Source: Amaurobius ferox (taxonomy: Eukaryota > Arthropoda > Arachnida > Araneae > Amaurobiidae). From it: a DNA stretch of 64,000 bases. The position numbers were made by a program, and so were the translations under genes. A model generated the notes under the pieces. The model worked only from the letters and a program-made list of their open reading frames with translations, was not told where the DNA came from and made no database searches. The stretch covers positions 121,829,925 to 121,893,924 of the forward strand of contig OX578145.1 in NCBI GenBank assembly GCA_951213105.1, given 5' to 3'. Shown one piece after another: positions 23,232-34,639 of this stretch; position 1 is the stretch's first letter; every line of letters starts with the position of its first letter.

Positions 23232-25631
23232 TTAGCTCTCTAGATCGTTGAGCCAATCGTCCATTAACTGATTGAACGTTTGCAGCATCTGCTGTTTATC
23301 AACATGATGTAATTCAGTTTCCTTTTTCTTAGATATATATTTTTCAAATTCTTCCTTGAAAGTCATCGCGTTTTCGATATCCGATAAACACCATTTCAAA
23401 TAGAAAGGAGCGACTTTAGTACCTTTACACTGCAGAAATTCAAAAATTGCATCAAGAAGGTAAATCATAAAAGCTTTTTTTACTAATTCGAGTACCATAT
23501 CTTCTGGATTGATCCCCAACCATTCTTGAGTAGACTTCATATAATCATTCATATAGTCGGGTTTTCCTTCTCCAATCAAATATCTTAGAATAGATGTAAA
23601 ACCTTTTTCAGAAGAATGAGTATTTTTATATAGAGTGACTTCACTTTCTTCAAAATCCTTGGAGAGAGATTCTTTAAATTTCTGATAATTCTTTGAATTC
23701 AAAATTCCATTGCATAAGTCTTCTGCCAATGATGTATGGGACTTCTCTTTAAATTCCTTTCGGGCATCATCTGATGGCAAACAATAATCACAAATTTTAT
23801 GCACACAATCCATTTCCTTTTCATCCAGAAAATAATCAATCTCATACCTTAATTCAAAAATTATTTTCAGTTTCATCTCGTAGATTTCTACTTCTGAAAA
23901 ACAACCCCAGTGGAACAACGAATTGACAACTTCTGCATTCTCCTTCACTAATGTACAACAGAGTTCTAATACTGCCTGAGATAACAGAAGCTTCTTCTTT
24001 AGGTGTGGTATTTTCTCTTCGGGTAAACAATATGCTAATATAGAATCAAATGTTTCCAATTTTCCTTTTGCAATTAATGAAGCACAAATTCTTTCCCCAA
24101 ATTTCGAATATAAAAGTGAATGCCTTTCTTTCATTGTGAGTTGCTGTAATATAGATTGAATTATTTGTATATTTCTTTGAAAAGGATTCCTGTGAAACAC
24201 ATCTAGCAAAAACAAAAGCATCGATTCTAGTGTTTCAATTTTTTTATTCTCGCCAATTTCTGGCTGATCTCTAAATAAGTATTGCTTATACTGATCTGGG
24301 ATACCTTCCAATAACTCTATCAATAAGTGTCCATTTTCATGATCTTGATATTCGCGTTCATTTTCATTCAGAAACGCAAAATTTAACAAAAGGCTCTTAA
24401 AGTCTTTTTCAGGTAAAATGTCCCACAACATTGTAATACCTAGCATAAATTCTTCAAATTCTAGAATACCATCCCAGAGTAGGACGTTGTGGTGAATCGA
24501 TTCAAATATTACGGAATTCGAGTGGTATACATTTTTGAAAGTTTCTACTTTTTGTTCTTCCGTCATCAGTGAATAAAGAAAATGAAAAATATCTCTGTAA
24601 TGAGTTGGCATGGGGCACCAGTTAATGCTGCATGCTTTCATATACTCACATATCGACGTATTAACATCGTCAATATTTTCTTGAAATCCATTCCTGCAAA
24701 ATAGTCTATACTCCCAGTATTCTACAGATACGTGATTTTCTTCCGCAAACTGTTGGTTATAATAATAATGTCTTGTAATTTCTCTTATTTTGCAATACAT
24801 TAACAGTGCCGAAATAGCAGCTCTAGTAATGACTTCTTGCTTTGTACGCCTATCAAGAGCATCCCAACAATAGATAACAGCTGATCTCTCTCCTTCTTTT
24901 ACAGCTTCCTCAAATCCTTGTTGCCAGAACAAGTCCTCACGTCCAAAATAGTCTTCTCCGGTTTCTGTCAAATAGTTACTCCAAAGCCTGACTATGTTCA
25001 CTTTTGTGGTTTTTTCAATGTATGGCACCACGCTCCCGCTGTAATAGCAGCACAGGCTAAAATTAAGTAAGTCGTCTTCATAATGTACACTGTTATCATA
25101 AAAAGAGTTAATCTGATCTTTTGGTGGAATTTGATTCCATAGAGGTCGAATAAAATGCTCTAAAAAGTGCAAGCATCCTAACTGATAGCGCTGGAGAACT
25201 GGGATTAACTCGTTTTGTACTAAACGTTCAGCTACCTGTCTTTCGTTTATTCTACCTTCTGCAGTCCAGTCAGAGGGCAGCAAAAACTCGTCAATAACTA
25301 GAGGATTCATTTTAAGCCTTATCTCATGTTCCTTATTCCAGGCGAACATCCGAATGGATATTTCCCTAATACGAAGCATTAGTGACGCTTTTAAATGATG
25401 AGTTAGGCTGAGTGTCTCGCACAGTGTCGAAGATTTCTCTGTTAAGAAATCGATCCAAACTGTGAAAGTATATACATCTTCAGTCACTGGTTTTGGAGTA
25501 CCCAGGATGTGATTCTTTAGATCAGGATTTTGGCATAACCGAAGGGCTATTTTCGTTACTAACAGTTCTTTGAGTGACTGTGGAGCCTTTGTATTATACA
25601 TCAGGTTATAGAAATGTTTACTTTCTCCCAT
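23232..25631 (-). CDS. Uncharacterised spider-family protein, member B (799 aa)
   Basis: This is a close paralogue of 3417-5825 along its whole length, with the same start (MGESKHFYN), a similar predicted all-helical composition and the same landmark blocks. An in-frame TAA a few codons upstream of the ATG fixes the start. Differences cluster in one segment near residues 205-215, where the member A sequence around its YSGCFCVPVSERPEP stretch is replaced by a shorter one. The reading frame is fully open over 799 codons, and most differences do not disturb it. That argues for selection after duplication, or for a recent event. The function is unknown. It is flanked by the same non-coding sequence as member A. 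Confidence 0.8.
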   Translation of the reverse strand: MGESKHFYNLMYNTKAPQSLKELLVTKIALRLCQNPDLKNHILGTPKPVTEDVYTFTVWIDFLTEKSSTLCETLSLTHHLKASLMLRIREISIRMFAWNKEHEIRLKMNPLVIDEFLLPSDWTAEGRINERQVAERLVQNELIPVLQRYQLGCLHFLEHFIRPLWNQIPPKDQINSFYDNSVHYEDDLLNFSLCCYYSGSVVPYIEKTTKVNIVRLWSNYLTETGEDYFGREDLFWQQGFEEAVKEGERSAVIYCWDALDRRTKQEVITRAAISALLMYCKIREITRHYYYNQQFAEENHVSVEYWEYRLFCRNGFQENIDDVNTSICEYMKACSINWCPMPTHYRDIFHFLYSLMTEEQKVETFKNVYHSNSVIFESIHHNVLLWDGILEFEEFMLGITMLWDILPEKDFKSLLLNFAFLNENEREYQDHENGHLLIELLEGIPDQYKQYLFRDQPEIGENKKIETLESMLLFLLDVFHRNPFQRNIQIIQSILQQLTMKERHSLLYSKFGERICASLIAKGKLETFDSILAYCLPEEKIPHLKKKLLLSQAVLELCCTLVKENAEVVNSLFHWGCFSEVEIYEMKLKIIFELRYEIDYFLDEKEMDCVHKICDYCLPSDDARKEFKEKSHTSLAEDLCNGILNSKNYQKFKESLSKDFEESEVTLYKNTHSSEKGFTSILRYLIGEGKPDYMNDYMKSTQEWLGINPEDMVLELVKKAFMIYLLDAIFEFLQCKGTKVAPFYLKWCLSDIENAMTFKEEFEKYISKKKETELHHVDKQQMLQTFNQLMDDWLNDLES

Positions 25632-25639
25632 TTTGCCAA

Positions 25640-28600
25640 TAATAATTTAACACACTTCTTGAAGTTATATTATGGGTTTCATTTGGTCAGCCTAGAACAA
25701 TATCTTTTAGGTTAAGTGTTGTAAAAATATCCATTATATGGAATAATAATAGTCATAGATGGATTTTTTGAAGGAAAAATTTAGTGTAGTTTTCTTATTT
25801 TTGCTTAGTTTCTTCGAAAGGGCATAAAGTATTGACTTTTTTTCGCTTTAGGTTCTTAATTATACTCTGTTAAACTTTACAATGGTATGCACATATCACC
25901 ACATCAATCAACTCATCAGACACAAAAATTGCCAGTCCTTAATGAAAGATGGGATTATTATGTCTCTTTTGAGATGAAATTTTATCATATGGTAATCAAC
26001 CCTTTATGTAAAGTGTTTAAATGTATTGAAAACGGGAAAAATGTTAAGCTCCTATTAACAATCAATAGGTAAATACATCTGGTATATTTTTATCGGTTTA
26101 AAGAAATCGGAAATAATTTGAGAAACAATTTAGTATTCAGTCTGTATGTTGACAGTAATCAAATCTTTTACAAGAGCGAAGTACTTTCTGGTAGTTATAT
26201 GAATCAAACTCTTTATTTAAGTAAAGAAAAAACCATTTAAGCAGAAATAAATCTAATGTATTTCAGAGAAAGAACATTTATCTTCGCATTTGTGGATCGA
26301 TAAATTAAATATTTATTTTCGAAGAAAGTGATAAAAATTACAGACTTTTTTGCAGGATGAATTCGAATTGATGCATTTTTGCATCTGCCTTTAATTGAGT
26401 TGATTTGCATTTTTTTTCCATTTTATCAACAAAAATATAATTAATATTTGATACCTGCCAAATAATGTTTGGATATAAAATATTTCATGAAGTAGTTTTA
26501 CACTGTATATGTATATGAAAATACTTTAATTTTTCTTTATTCCATGTACAGGAGTTTCATTTGTGACAACGCAGTTTCCTAGAATCATTCCAGCCTATTC
26601 TATCACATGTATTTCCCTTTGACAGTATCCTTTAACTCAATTGTATCCATTTGGTGGAAGACAGCAGCGATGAACGCGAAACTCGGAATACGCTTATCTT
26701 CGTTCACTTTTGTAATATTATCCTACCACAATTTCTGAAGACATATGTGTTTCATACAGTTAAACTAGAAAAATATATTCCAAAAATATATAAGAGTCAA
26801 ATGTGAAAGCAGTGGTAATCTTGACGATCGATTATATCAGTCGTTGATGAAAATAGCACAAATGGTTTTTACCACATGCTGAAAATCCAATACACGAGTG
26901 ATCCAAAAAGTGTTTGTCTGCCATATTTCTACTTGAACTGGTCCAGCTACTTTGTAATTCAGCTCGGAAGATCAGCCGTACAAGACTTTACTGCAAGAAA
27001 AAAAATATGGAAGTTCATAGCTGTTAGACATTGTTTTCTTTTATACTTAAAAGGAAATTTCTTAGCCTGAAGCTAACTCGAGAATCCCATGCTAATCAAT
27101 GGGGGAATGACAATACCTAAATATAGCATTGGATTTTGAGATTTTTTTTCTGGAATTTTTTGTAAAACGTAGAATTGGAGTATAAGCATTGGAGACGTTT
27201 AAATTTTTTTTTTAAATTCATTAGAAATATTTTTAGAATTAACGCGAAAGTGCAAAAATGTGTTTTTCCAACTTTGCTCATCGATAGAAAACGTTTGAGT
27301 CAAGTTAAAAAAAATGTCAAGATGACCCGTTGAAAGACTGAAGATTTTACTTTTTTATGCAAAAAGAAAATATGAGCTGTGTTGAACCCAAGTTTTATAA
27401 CTGGTCAGGCATTGAATTGAGGCAAAATAAAAATATCCAATCTCTGCATGATAGCATCATCTTAAAGTTTGACACTAATAGATTTGTAAGAGGTGGTCGC
27501 AGAAATTTAGCTCCCTGTTGATGGGGACTCTTTTGTGTCATCCCCCTCAAGGACCAAAAGGGGTGAAGATATCGCGGTCACAATTCCCTGGATTTCGAGT
27601 TTTTGATTTGAAAACAGGTCTCCTACTGAAAAATCCAGCTATGTCGCCGAAATGAGTGGCCGTTCATTTAAATTTTCCTACAATGAATAATATATTTAAA
27701 GGGAAGTTATTATGATGGGCCAAAATTCCAATTCTTAAATTTTGATGGATTTGAATATTTTGAGCATTCTTTAAACGAATCAGCTGGTTTTCAATTATGT
27801 TTGTGTGTACGATAACTCTCAAACAAGTTATAAAAATCAAGTGGAATTTTCTATGATTATTTCAATCGATGAATGTAACAGGCCTATTTATTTTCAATGA
27901 GAACGGACTAAGAGAACGCCTTACAATTTTCTAACATTTTTTTCAAAAATAAAATAAAACATTACAAAACATACGTACGTATAAAAGTGTTACGGAAATA
28001 GCTATTTAATGTGTAATTTTATTAAAAGACGAATACCACCATTTAAAGACGCGGTTCTCGGAAGACTTCATGTTTCTAATTAAAATGGAAAAATTCATAA
28101 AAAAACAAGATATTTATTATATCTTCATGGTGTGGCAGATGGTGCGTACACTTTATTTTTGATGAATTTTCGAAAAACACCGGAAATGATATCTTTAAAA
28201 ACGTAAATGGAAATCTTTCGTGAATCTACAAACCCCTGCCAAAATTTTATGCTGAATCCATATCTGTCATCATCTAAGGAATCTATATCTATAACAGATT
28301 CAGAGAAATAAATGTTTCATGGAAAATTTTTGAAATGAAATTAGAAGAGATACCGCTATTGAAAATGCTTAGTGAACTAGAACCACCCTACACCTCTTCT
28401 AGAACTGGATGCTGAGTCCTTATCATTTATCATCTAAACTATCATTTACTATCTAAGATTTTAAAAGAGATCAAACCTTTTACAAAAGTTCAGATTTTTT
28501 AAATAAAAAATATTTAACAAAAATAGCCGTACATGTAAAGAGTGGATAATGGCACATGCCAGCGTTCCAAAAATTATGGCATTAGCTTTTAAATAAGGAA

Positions 28601-29041
28601 TTATATTATAAAGCTATTTAGGTAATACATTTCAATACACAACCATGCGTTTTTGACTAAAAGAAATGCAAACATTTTAGGGATTTTCGTACGTAATTTA
28701 TCGTACTAAATTTCGTTCGATTTATTTAATATATTGAGGGATATTATGCTCTATAGCAAAAAGTAAAATTCCCAATATCTCCATACCCGCTCCTAATAAT
28801 AGGGTCTACAAACATTCTGTTAAAGTAACTTGCAAAGGCTTCACCGCGTTTGCTAATAATGAATTTATTTCAAATTCCTTGTAAATGTTTATTTTGAATA
28901 AAAACATACTGAGAATGACGTATTTTGCAAATCGCATTTAATTCACTTATAAATAGAAGAGATTATACTTTAAAAATAATTTTAATAAAAAATCTGATGT
29001 GGGTAGCACATGACTCTTCCTACAGACTCAAATACATTTTC
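25640..29041. other. 5' flank of member B, no other gene
   Basis: The sequence is non-coding and collinear with 5850-8785. The short ORFs at 25887-26072 and 26876-27070 have no motif, and the second is only partly kept in copy 1. Confidence 0.5.
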
Positions 29042-29045
29042 TTAT

Positions 29046-29640
29046 TACTTTCCTTATATACATAGTATAATGTATAAGGAAAGTATTGTGACGGGATCGA
29101 AAATTCGAATTCGAGTTTTCGACTGGAGAGAAGGTTTCAAGCATAGCTGATCACGAAACGAACATTTTTGAGATGATGTCTGTGTGTGTGTCAGTGAGAC
29201 TGCGGAGACGATATTTCATGGACGAATGGAGCGATTCGAATGAAATTTGTTGCAAAAATTACAATTAGTGAATACTGGAAGCCTATTGATTTTAAAAACA
29301 ATCGAATGTTCAGAACTCCCCTAAATTACCAAGTGAAATTTTGAAAAATTCATCAAAAAATCAAAACTTTTAATAAAGTTATGCAAACAGATATTTCCCA
29401 TGTAATTTTTCCTTAGAAAATGAATGACAAAAATTTTAGAACGTTAACAAGAACCGTTCACGAGATATTTAATATTTTTTCAAATAAACTGATCAAAAAA
29501 TCCCATAAATTGAAAAAAATATTAACTGTTGAGAAAAATTTTCACTTTTCATATGTCATATCATGCGATAAATTTGGTGACATTATTCTCGGGGATCTAG
29601 CTCATTCCATTCATGACAAAAGATACTTTAAGTAATACTT
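29046..29640 (+). repeat. Repeat with palindromic TACTTTCCTTATA end, copy 1
   Basis: It begins with an inverted pair TACTTTCCTTATA...TATAAGGAAAGTA and continues GTGACGGG.TCGAAAATT. It is similar to 45681-46140, which has the same start, the same TGTGTGTGT tract and the same GGAGCGATTCGAATGAAATTTG block. A related end is seen at 42280-42335. The class is unknown. Confidence 0.75.
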
Positions 29641-29760
29641 TTGTGTTTGAACGCCAATAGCCATTTATCTGCCATAAGAATAACTTATTTCTCCGTCCAT
29701 AACGCTTGGCGAGATTTTGGTGACGAATTTGTCAGAATGTCGCCAATTTGGCGATTTTTT
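29640..29760 (-). repeat. Fragment of the ~220-bp tandem family
   Basis: The reverse complement contains the CGCCAA-TTACGGACGGAG-type blocks of the 14535-15290 family. It is cut off at 29760 by unrelated A/T-rich DNA. Confidence 0.6.
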
Positions 29761-29764
29761 TAAG

Positions 29765-30340
29765 GGGGTATGGTACCCAAATTGCCGAAATCTGCAATTT
29801 TGAAGTTATAGTAATTTTTTTGTATTCAGGTAGATTAAGTATAGTAAACAAAATGTGATATTCAAAACTTTAAAAATTCAAAATAAACAAATTTTTAAAA
29901 ATTAAAATTTCAAAAATTTGACAAGATTTCTTTTGATATAAGTTGAAAAATAATTTTTCTAAAATTTTAATTTGAACATTTCTTAACATAAATATATGTA
30001 AGAAATAAATTGTCTTCACAGTTTTTGTAAATATGAATCAGAAAAAATTAATAAAAAATAATGTAAAACAACGTGAATTTACACCACAAATATTACTTTC
30101 GAAAATCCTAATAAAAACACAGATTTCAGCAATTCCTGAAGACAAATTAAAGAAAAGTATATATAACAATTGTTCCAAATTTCATTCATATCCATGCAGT
30201 AGAATTTGACTTATATCAATTTAAATTTATAAAAATATCGAAAATCACGTCTTCGAGAAAAAAGCATTAAAGTTTAAAAATTACGCAAAATAGCTGTTTA
30301 TGAAGATATTCATCTGATAAAAAATTTCAGCAATCTTTTA
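29765..30340. other. AT-rich spacer
   Basis: Highly A/T-rich DNA with no ORF or repeat relation recognised inside the window. Confidence 0.5.
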
Positions 30341-30342
30341 CA

Positions 30343-30430
30343 CACAAGAAATATAAACCGGTCGTCCATTTTGTTGCTCCAAGTCCTCTGGACGAGCCGG
30401 ACGGCCTGGGGCTTTCACAAGAAATATAAA
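30343..30430 (-). mobile_element. 58-bp ultra-short dispersed element, copy C, with 15-bp target duplications
   Basis: The insert 30358-30415 is bounded by perfect repeats CACAAGAAATATAAA at 30343-30357 and 30416-30430. The insert, much more GC-rich than its surroundings, matches the inserts at 44780-44843 and 46306-46368 on the opposite strand. Confidence 0.85.
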
Positions 30431-30779
30431 AAATTTGAAGTTTAAATTTTAACAAAATGCTAATATATGTACAAAAAATAAATTTGAAAATTTAAAAAGA
30501 AGATAAAAATAAGATTTCATCAAAAATTTTATATTCAGACAAAAATATGAAAATTGCTGCTGTTGGACCATAATATATTATAAATAGCTGTTGCACACAC
30601 CAATTCAAAGATAATACGTTATATTAAAATGTATAAATGTATGTAAGAGCAATATTGCTGACTAACACATTTAAATATCCATCAGCCGATTAACTAGAAT
30701 TCTGGTTCAGTTTTATTTTTGCCACGTTCACTTTTCTGCGATAAGTTTTGATCTATATCAGATGTCAAAGGATGTCTGT

Positions 30780-31170
30780 ATGCCGATAGAGTGAGAAACT
30801 GGTGTTAATCCCTGTGCTAATGCTCGACTGTAGAAACACCAGTATTCCATATGATGTGGGCATGACTGGTGTATTGGTTGTCTGTCGGTGGAGCTACATT
30901 GGTGCAGAAGCATAAATATCCTTCTTCATGGCTGGTACATTTGTTTTATTTCTTATGATGGCATTTTGATGGTACCGAGTTATTTTTTTAATTGTTGTGT
31001 CTTTGAGATTTCCATGTTTCCTACCACCAAGAGTCACTCCCCGTTTCTTTAATAATTTTATAATGAGCAGCTGCCTAAATGAGCAGCTAACTTGCATGCA
31101 TTACAATTTTTGGAAACAACTTCATAGTCAATTATAAAACCTGTCAGTACATCAATTACACAGGCAACAC
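30780..31170 (-). pseudogene. Mutator-like transposase-related remnant
   Basis: The reverse strand from 31170 reads GVACVIDVLTGFIIDYEVVS followed by KNCNACK. This block is characteristic of the Mutator-like transposase domain proteins common in arthropods. Further on, TLGGRKHGNL and IIRNKTNVPAMKKDIYAS follow after a stop and frame changes. It is a partial, inactivated copy, cut abruptly at 31170 where 5S-like sequence begins. Confidence 0.75.
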
Positions 31171-31236
31171 CAGGTTCTCGTTAGATCACCGAAGTCAAGC
31201 AGCATCGGGCGCGGTTAGTATTTGGGTGGGTGACGG
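31166..31236 (+). ncRNA. 5S rRNA-derived segment (pseudogene or 5S-type SINE head)
   Basis: The sequence contains GATCACCGAAGTCAAGCAGC, ATCGGGCGCGGTTAGTA and TGGGTGGGTGACGG in the order and spacing of eukaryotic 5S rRNA, corresponding roughly to its nucleotides 30-95. It includes the internal pol III control region (A box, intermediate element, C box) with few changes. Both the first ~30 and the last ~25 nucleotides of 5S are missing, so it is not a functional rRNA gene. It could be the 5' part of a 5S-derived SINE. Confidence 0.85.
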
Positions 31237-31249
31237 GGACAATAGAAAA

Positions 31250-31910
31250 AAAGATTAACTATTGTAAAATATGCTGCTTTTCATATATAATATCATGCGA
31301 TAAATTCGTGACATTATTCCCGTGGATCTAGCTCGTTCTATTCATGGGAAAATATACTTTGGGTAATACTTTTGTATTTGGACGCCAATAGACATTTAGC
31401 TGCTATACGAATAACTTATTTCTCCGTCTGTAACGTTTGACGTGACTTTGGCGACAAATTTGACGGAATATCGCCAACTTGGCGAATTTTTAAATGTTGA
31501 CAGATTAACGAAAATATGGCCAAAATTGATAAAAAATATCAATGAAATCAATGAAAATGACGGCTAATTGATGAAAGTTCGATATTTTGGAAAAAACATA
31601 AGAGTAAACTTTAAGAATAACCCATTTCCCTGTCCGTTCCTAACGCTTTGCCAGACATTTAGAGGAAAGTCGGCAACTTGGCGACTATTTTAAATGTGGC
31701 TAAAGTGAAAAAAATGTCGCTAAATTTATGGAAATGACGCCAAAGGAGAAGTAATGTGCATACCTTCTAGTATATAAGAAATGCTCTTCTCTCAGTTTGT
31801 CTTCCACGTGTGGTGCTGCATTTGTCGAACTTGGCGAATAATTTTGCAAAATATCGTCAATAACAAAAATATCGTCAAAATTGCAAAATTGACGCTAAAT
31901 TAATGAAAAA
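31250..31910 (-). repeat. Tandem ~220-bp family, reverse orientation
   Basis: Two to three diverged units of the family at 14535-15290 appear as reverse complement (CGCCAACTTGGCGA, CCGTCTGTAACGTTTG, AAAATGACGCCAA blocks). Confidence 0.7.
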
Positions 31911-31939
31911 ATCTACACAATAGACAATCTATACAAACA

Positions 31940-32205
31940 AAATTAAAAATCTGTCTGTATGTATGTAGGTTTCTCTCATCAAGAGAGAACGGCTGCATTG
32001 AATTTCATGAAATTTTGTGAGTAGCCTTGAAATAGTTAAAATTGAGTCTATGTTTCGAGTTTCTAGGGTTAAAGGCTGTTGAGTGGAAACCGAACCTCCC
32101 ATAAAGATAGTCTTATGCAGACAATATGTTTTCCAAAAATTTATTTGAAAAAATAAAATTATGTTACTAAGCAACGGAATTAAACCCAATGTGTCTATAC
32201 AGCAG
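31940..32205 (+). repeat. Interspersed repeat ending CAACGGAATTAAACCCA
   Basis: It resembles 2345-2535: a CTCATCA..AGAGCGAACGGCTGCA-like start, a TTATGCAGACAATATG block and the end TAAGCAACGGAATTAAACCCA. Fragments of the same family occur at 15340-15400 and 22289-22330. Confidence 0.65.
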
Positions 32206-32329
32206 GCTCTATTTTCTAATTTTTACCAATTTAAAGAATTGAGAAATGTATATAAAAATAAATTTTATCGGAATTACATTTTTGACTGGATTGTATCAAG
32301 GCTTTCCGGTTGAAATGTGACGGGGAATA

Positions 32330-32915
32330 TTGATATTTTCAATATGGAATTTTCAAACTCATATATTGAGATTAACAAATTGTTGAAACAGAATAAAAAT
32401 GGTATGGATACAATATCTTACAGTGCCATCATTTTGACATATGTTGATCCACTTTCATATCGATTTCATTTTGGGATATATTGATCCAATTTTATATATT
32501 TTGTAAATTTGCTTATAAACGGTACCATGATGTTTTATGCTTCAAATCTGCTTGTGCTGATAAATTTGTCTAGCGAGAATAGAGATTTTTGTACTACTAT
32601 TCAATTTTGTTGTTTACTATTCAATTAGTTTTTTGCTTCCGCAAAATTATTAGGTCTTAAATTACTATGTAATTTGTATTTATTTATGTATTTAATTTCG
32701 TATTTAATTTCGTATTGAAATTATCATATATTTAACTCGCATTATTTAAATAACATGACGAATATCAGAGCCGAAGAAAAACTTTACTTCCTTAGTAGTT
32801 GTAAAAGTAGGAAAGGTCGAATGAGTTGGTGATTACAATAGAAGATCAAAACATCAAACACCCTACAAATGTCTTCAATCCGCAACCCATAAAGCATAAA
32901 AATAACAAATGAACC
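32330..32915 (+). repeat. Interspersed repeat, second copy of 9640-9900 plus 10856-11190
   Basis: The two blocks that are separated at 9.6-11.2 kb by minisatellite and AT tract are contiguous here. Confidence 0.7.
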
Positions 32916-33890
32916 AATTTTTACATTTTCAACAGAACTCTGGAGAAACAGGCATCACGGTCTCAGTCTGCAAACTTCAACAAGGTTTTTGTAATTGTGT
33001 GAAAAAATTTTGTATCTATAACAACAAACTAAACATAATAAAGATTCTAGAATTTCCTTGAATCAGTTTATTTAGCATTTCTTGCAAGGATCGCCGCAAT
33101 ATCCCTTCTTTTAGTATCCTGGAGGAAAATGCACATAGTCGCAGGCTGTAACCTTCAAAATTACCGAAATATTCAATATATTTGAAAAAAGGAACATGAA
33201 GGACGGTAATTAGACCCAGCAGCGATATGCCCTCTCTTTACCTATAAATAATACATCAGTGTTAGCTTTGGTTGTGAATAAAATATTTCATGTTAGGATA
33301 CCACTACATCAGTATTTTGCCCACCCTTAAATGCGAGAGTCTTTTGCAAATATTTTGTTAATTTCTTGCTGACTGTATTACACGTACTTTTGGCGTTTAC
33401 TTGAACTGAGCTGGATCTAATCTCCCGCACATATTAGACCATAGGCTTCGATTTAAAAAATTATTCGGGTTCCGGAAATTCTAAATCGAATGAATTAAAT
33501 TCCCATGCATTTTTAGAGGCTTTAGGTCTAATTTAAAATTCATTCTGTCAGATTATCTGGCACAATAAGACGTCTGAAATGCTAAAATGAAGTAATTTAT
33601 AGTTAAGTGCAGACAAATATTTTTTCTCTTGATACTTATTTATTTTGGCTTTTGTAGGCGCAACATTATTATAATGCAATATACAGATACTGTGAGAATT
33701 TACAACTCAATTATCTTTATAAAAATAACAAAAATATAACATTGAAATTTAGGTATTTTTCACCAAATTTAAAAATGTCTACAAATTTCACAGTAAATCA
33801 TTTCTGAATTAAAATCTTGTATTCAGAATATAATAAACAGTCTGAGGGGTAAATTTCTTACGACTTTATATACGACTTAAAATACGATTT
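32916..33890. other. No gene recognised
   Basis: A/T-rich DNA without convincing ORFs or repeats that I could match within the window. Confidence 0.45.
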
Positions 33891-33897
33891 TATGCAG

Positions 33898-34627
33898 GGT
33901 GAGTCGGAATTGTTTTTACAAAAGCAGAGGGGTGATAGTACCCCACCAGACGAGCAATAATTACCCCATGGAACATAGGGTCGCATTGCACCCAGAGAGG
34001 CAGAAAAGAGTAAAATAAGAATACGAACCTGCACGTACACCAGTGTTGGGAAAGCGAATGAACGATACCAACGTTGCACAAACAGATTTATTGTGCAGCG
34101 ACAAACTCACAGCAAGTACTCAAAGTGGTGACCACGCGTGTTGTTGCACCGTTCACACCGGGGAAAGACTGACTGACGCACCCTCTCAAAGATTCCGGGT
34201 GATGTGTTAATGTGGTCTGCGGCAACAACGATACGCGCAACGAGATCTTCCGCCGAGTCCATAGGCGTCTCGTACACTAAAGATTTCATGTGGTCCCAGA
34301 AGAAAAAGTCCAGTGGGAATATCTTGCAGCGTTGAAGTTGTGCCGGTTTTTAAAGGGCAACGTGTGCTCTGATTGGCTATCGCCGGAACCTACTAGGAGC
34401 CAATTATGCTGATTCTGCTCCCTGGACATTTGCATACGGTAACTGCGTTCGTGTCTGGCGTAGGAGATACTACGTAGGCAGGTAAGCAATGACGTCCGAG
34501 GCGCTGACTGCCTCATGCTCGACGTGCCTCTCAGACTGCAATGCGACCCTATGTTCCATGGTAATTATTGCTCGTCTGGTGGGGTACTATCACCCCTCTG
34601 CTTTTTTAAAATCAATCCCGACTCACC
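33898..34627. mobile_element. 730-bp DNA transposon derivative with ~100-bp terminal inverted repeats
   Basis: GGTGAGTCGG... at 33898 and its reverse complement ending at 34627 are inverted repeats of about 100 bp, sharing AGAGGGGTGATAGTACCCCA and GGAACATAGGGTCGCATTGC. Between them lies the C-terminal end of a transposase (next entry). It is an internally deleted, non-autonomous copy. Confidence 0.85.
34107..34330 (-). pseudogene. Tc3/mariner-like transposase C-terminus
   Basis: The minus-strand frame reads PLDFFFWDHMKSLVYETP, then DSAEDLVARIVVAADHIN and GIFERVRQS, ending with a stop at 34107. LDFFLWGH-KSLVY-type endings are typical of a Tc1/mariner-superfamily transposase lineage that I know from spiders and ticks. 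The catalytic core is missing from this derivative. Confidence 0.75.
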
Positions 34628-34639
34628 ATGTATACGTAA

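Larger units (their letters stand above)
22289..29041. repeat. Segmental duplication, copy 2
   Basis: It is collinear with 2480-8785 (see that entry). It abuts the interrupted repeat on the left and a TACTTTCCTTATA-ended repeat on the right (29046). Confidence 0.85.

Noticed and set aside
31166..31236. Functional 5S rRNA gene
   Set aside because: About 30 nucleotides at the 5' end and ~25 at the 3' end are missing, and no T-run terminator follows.
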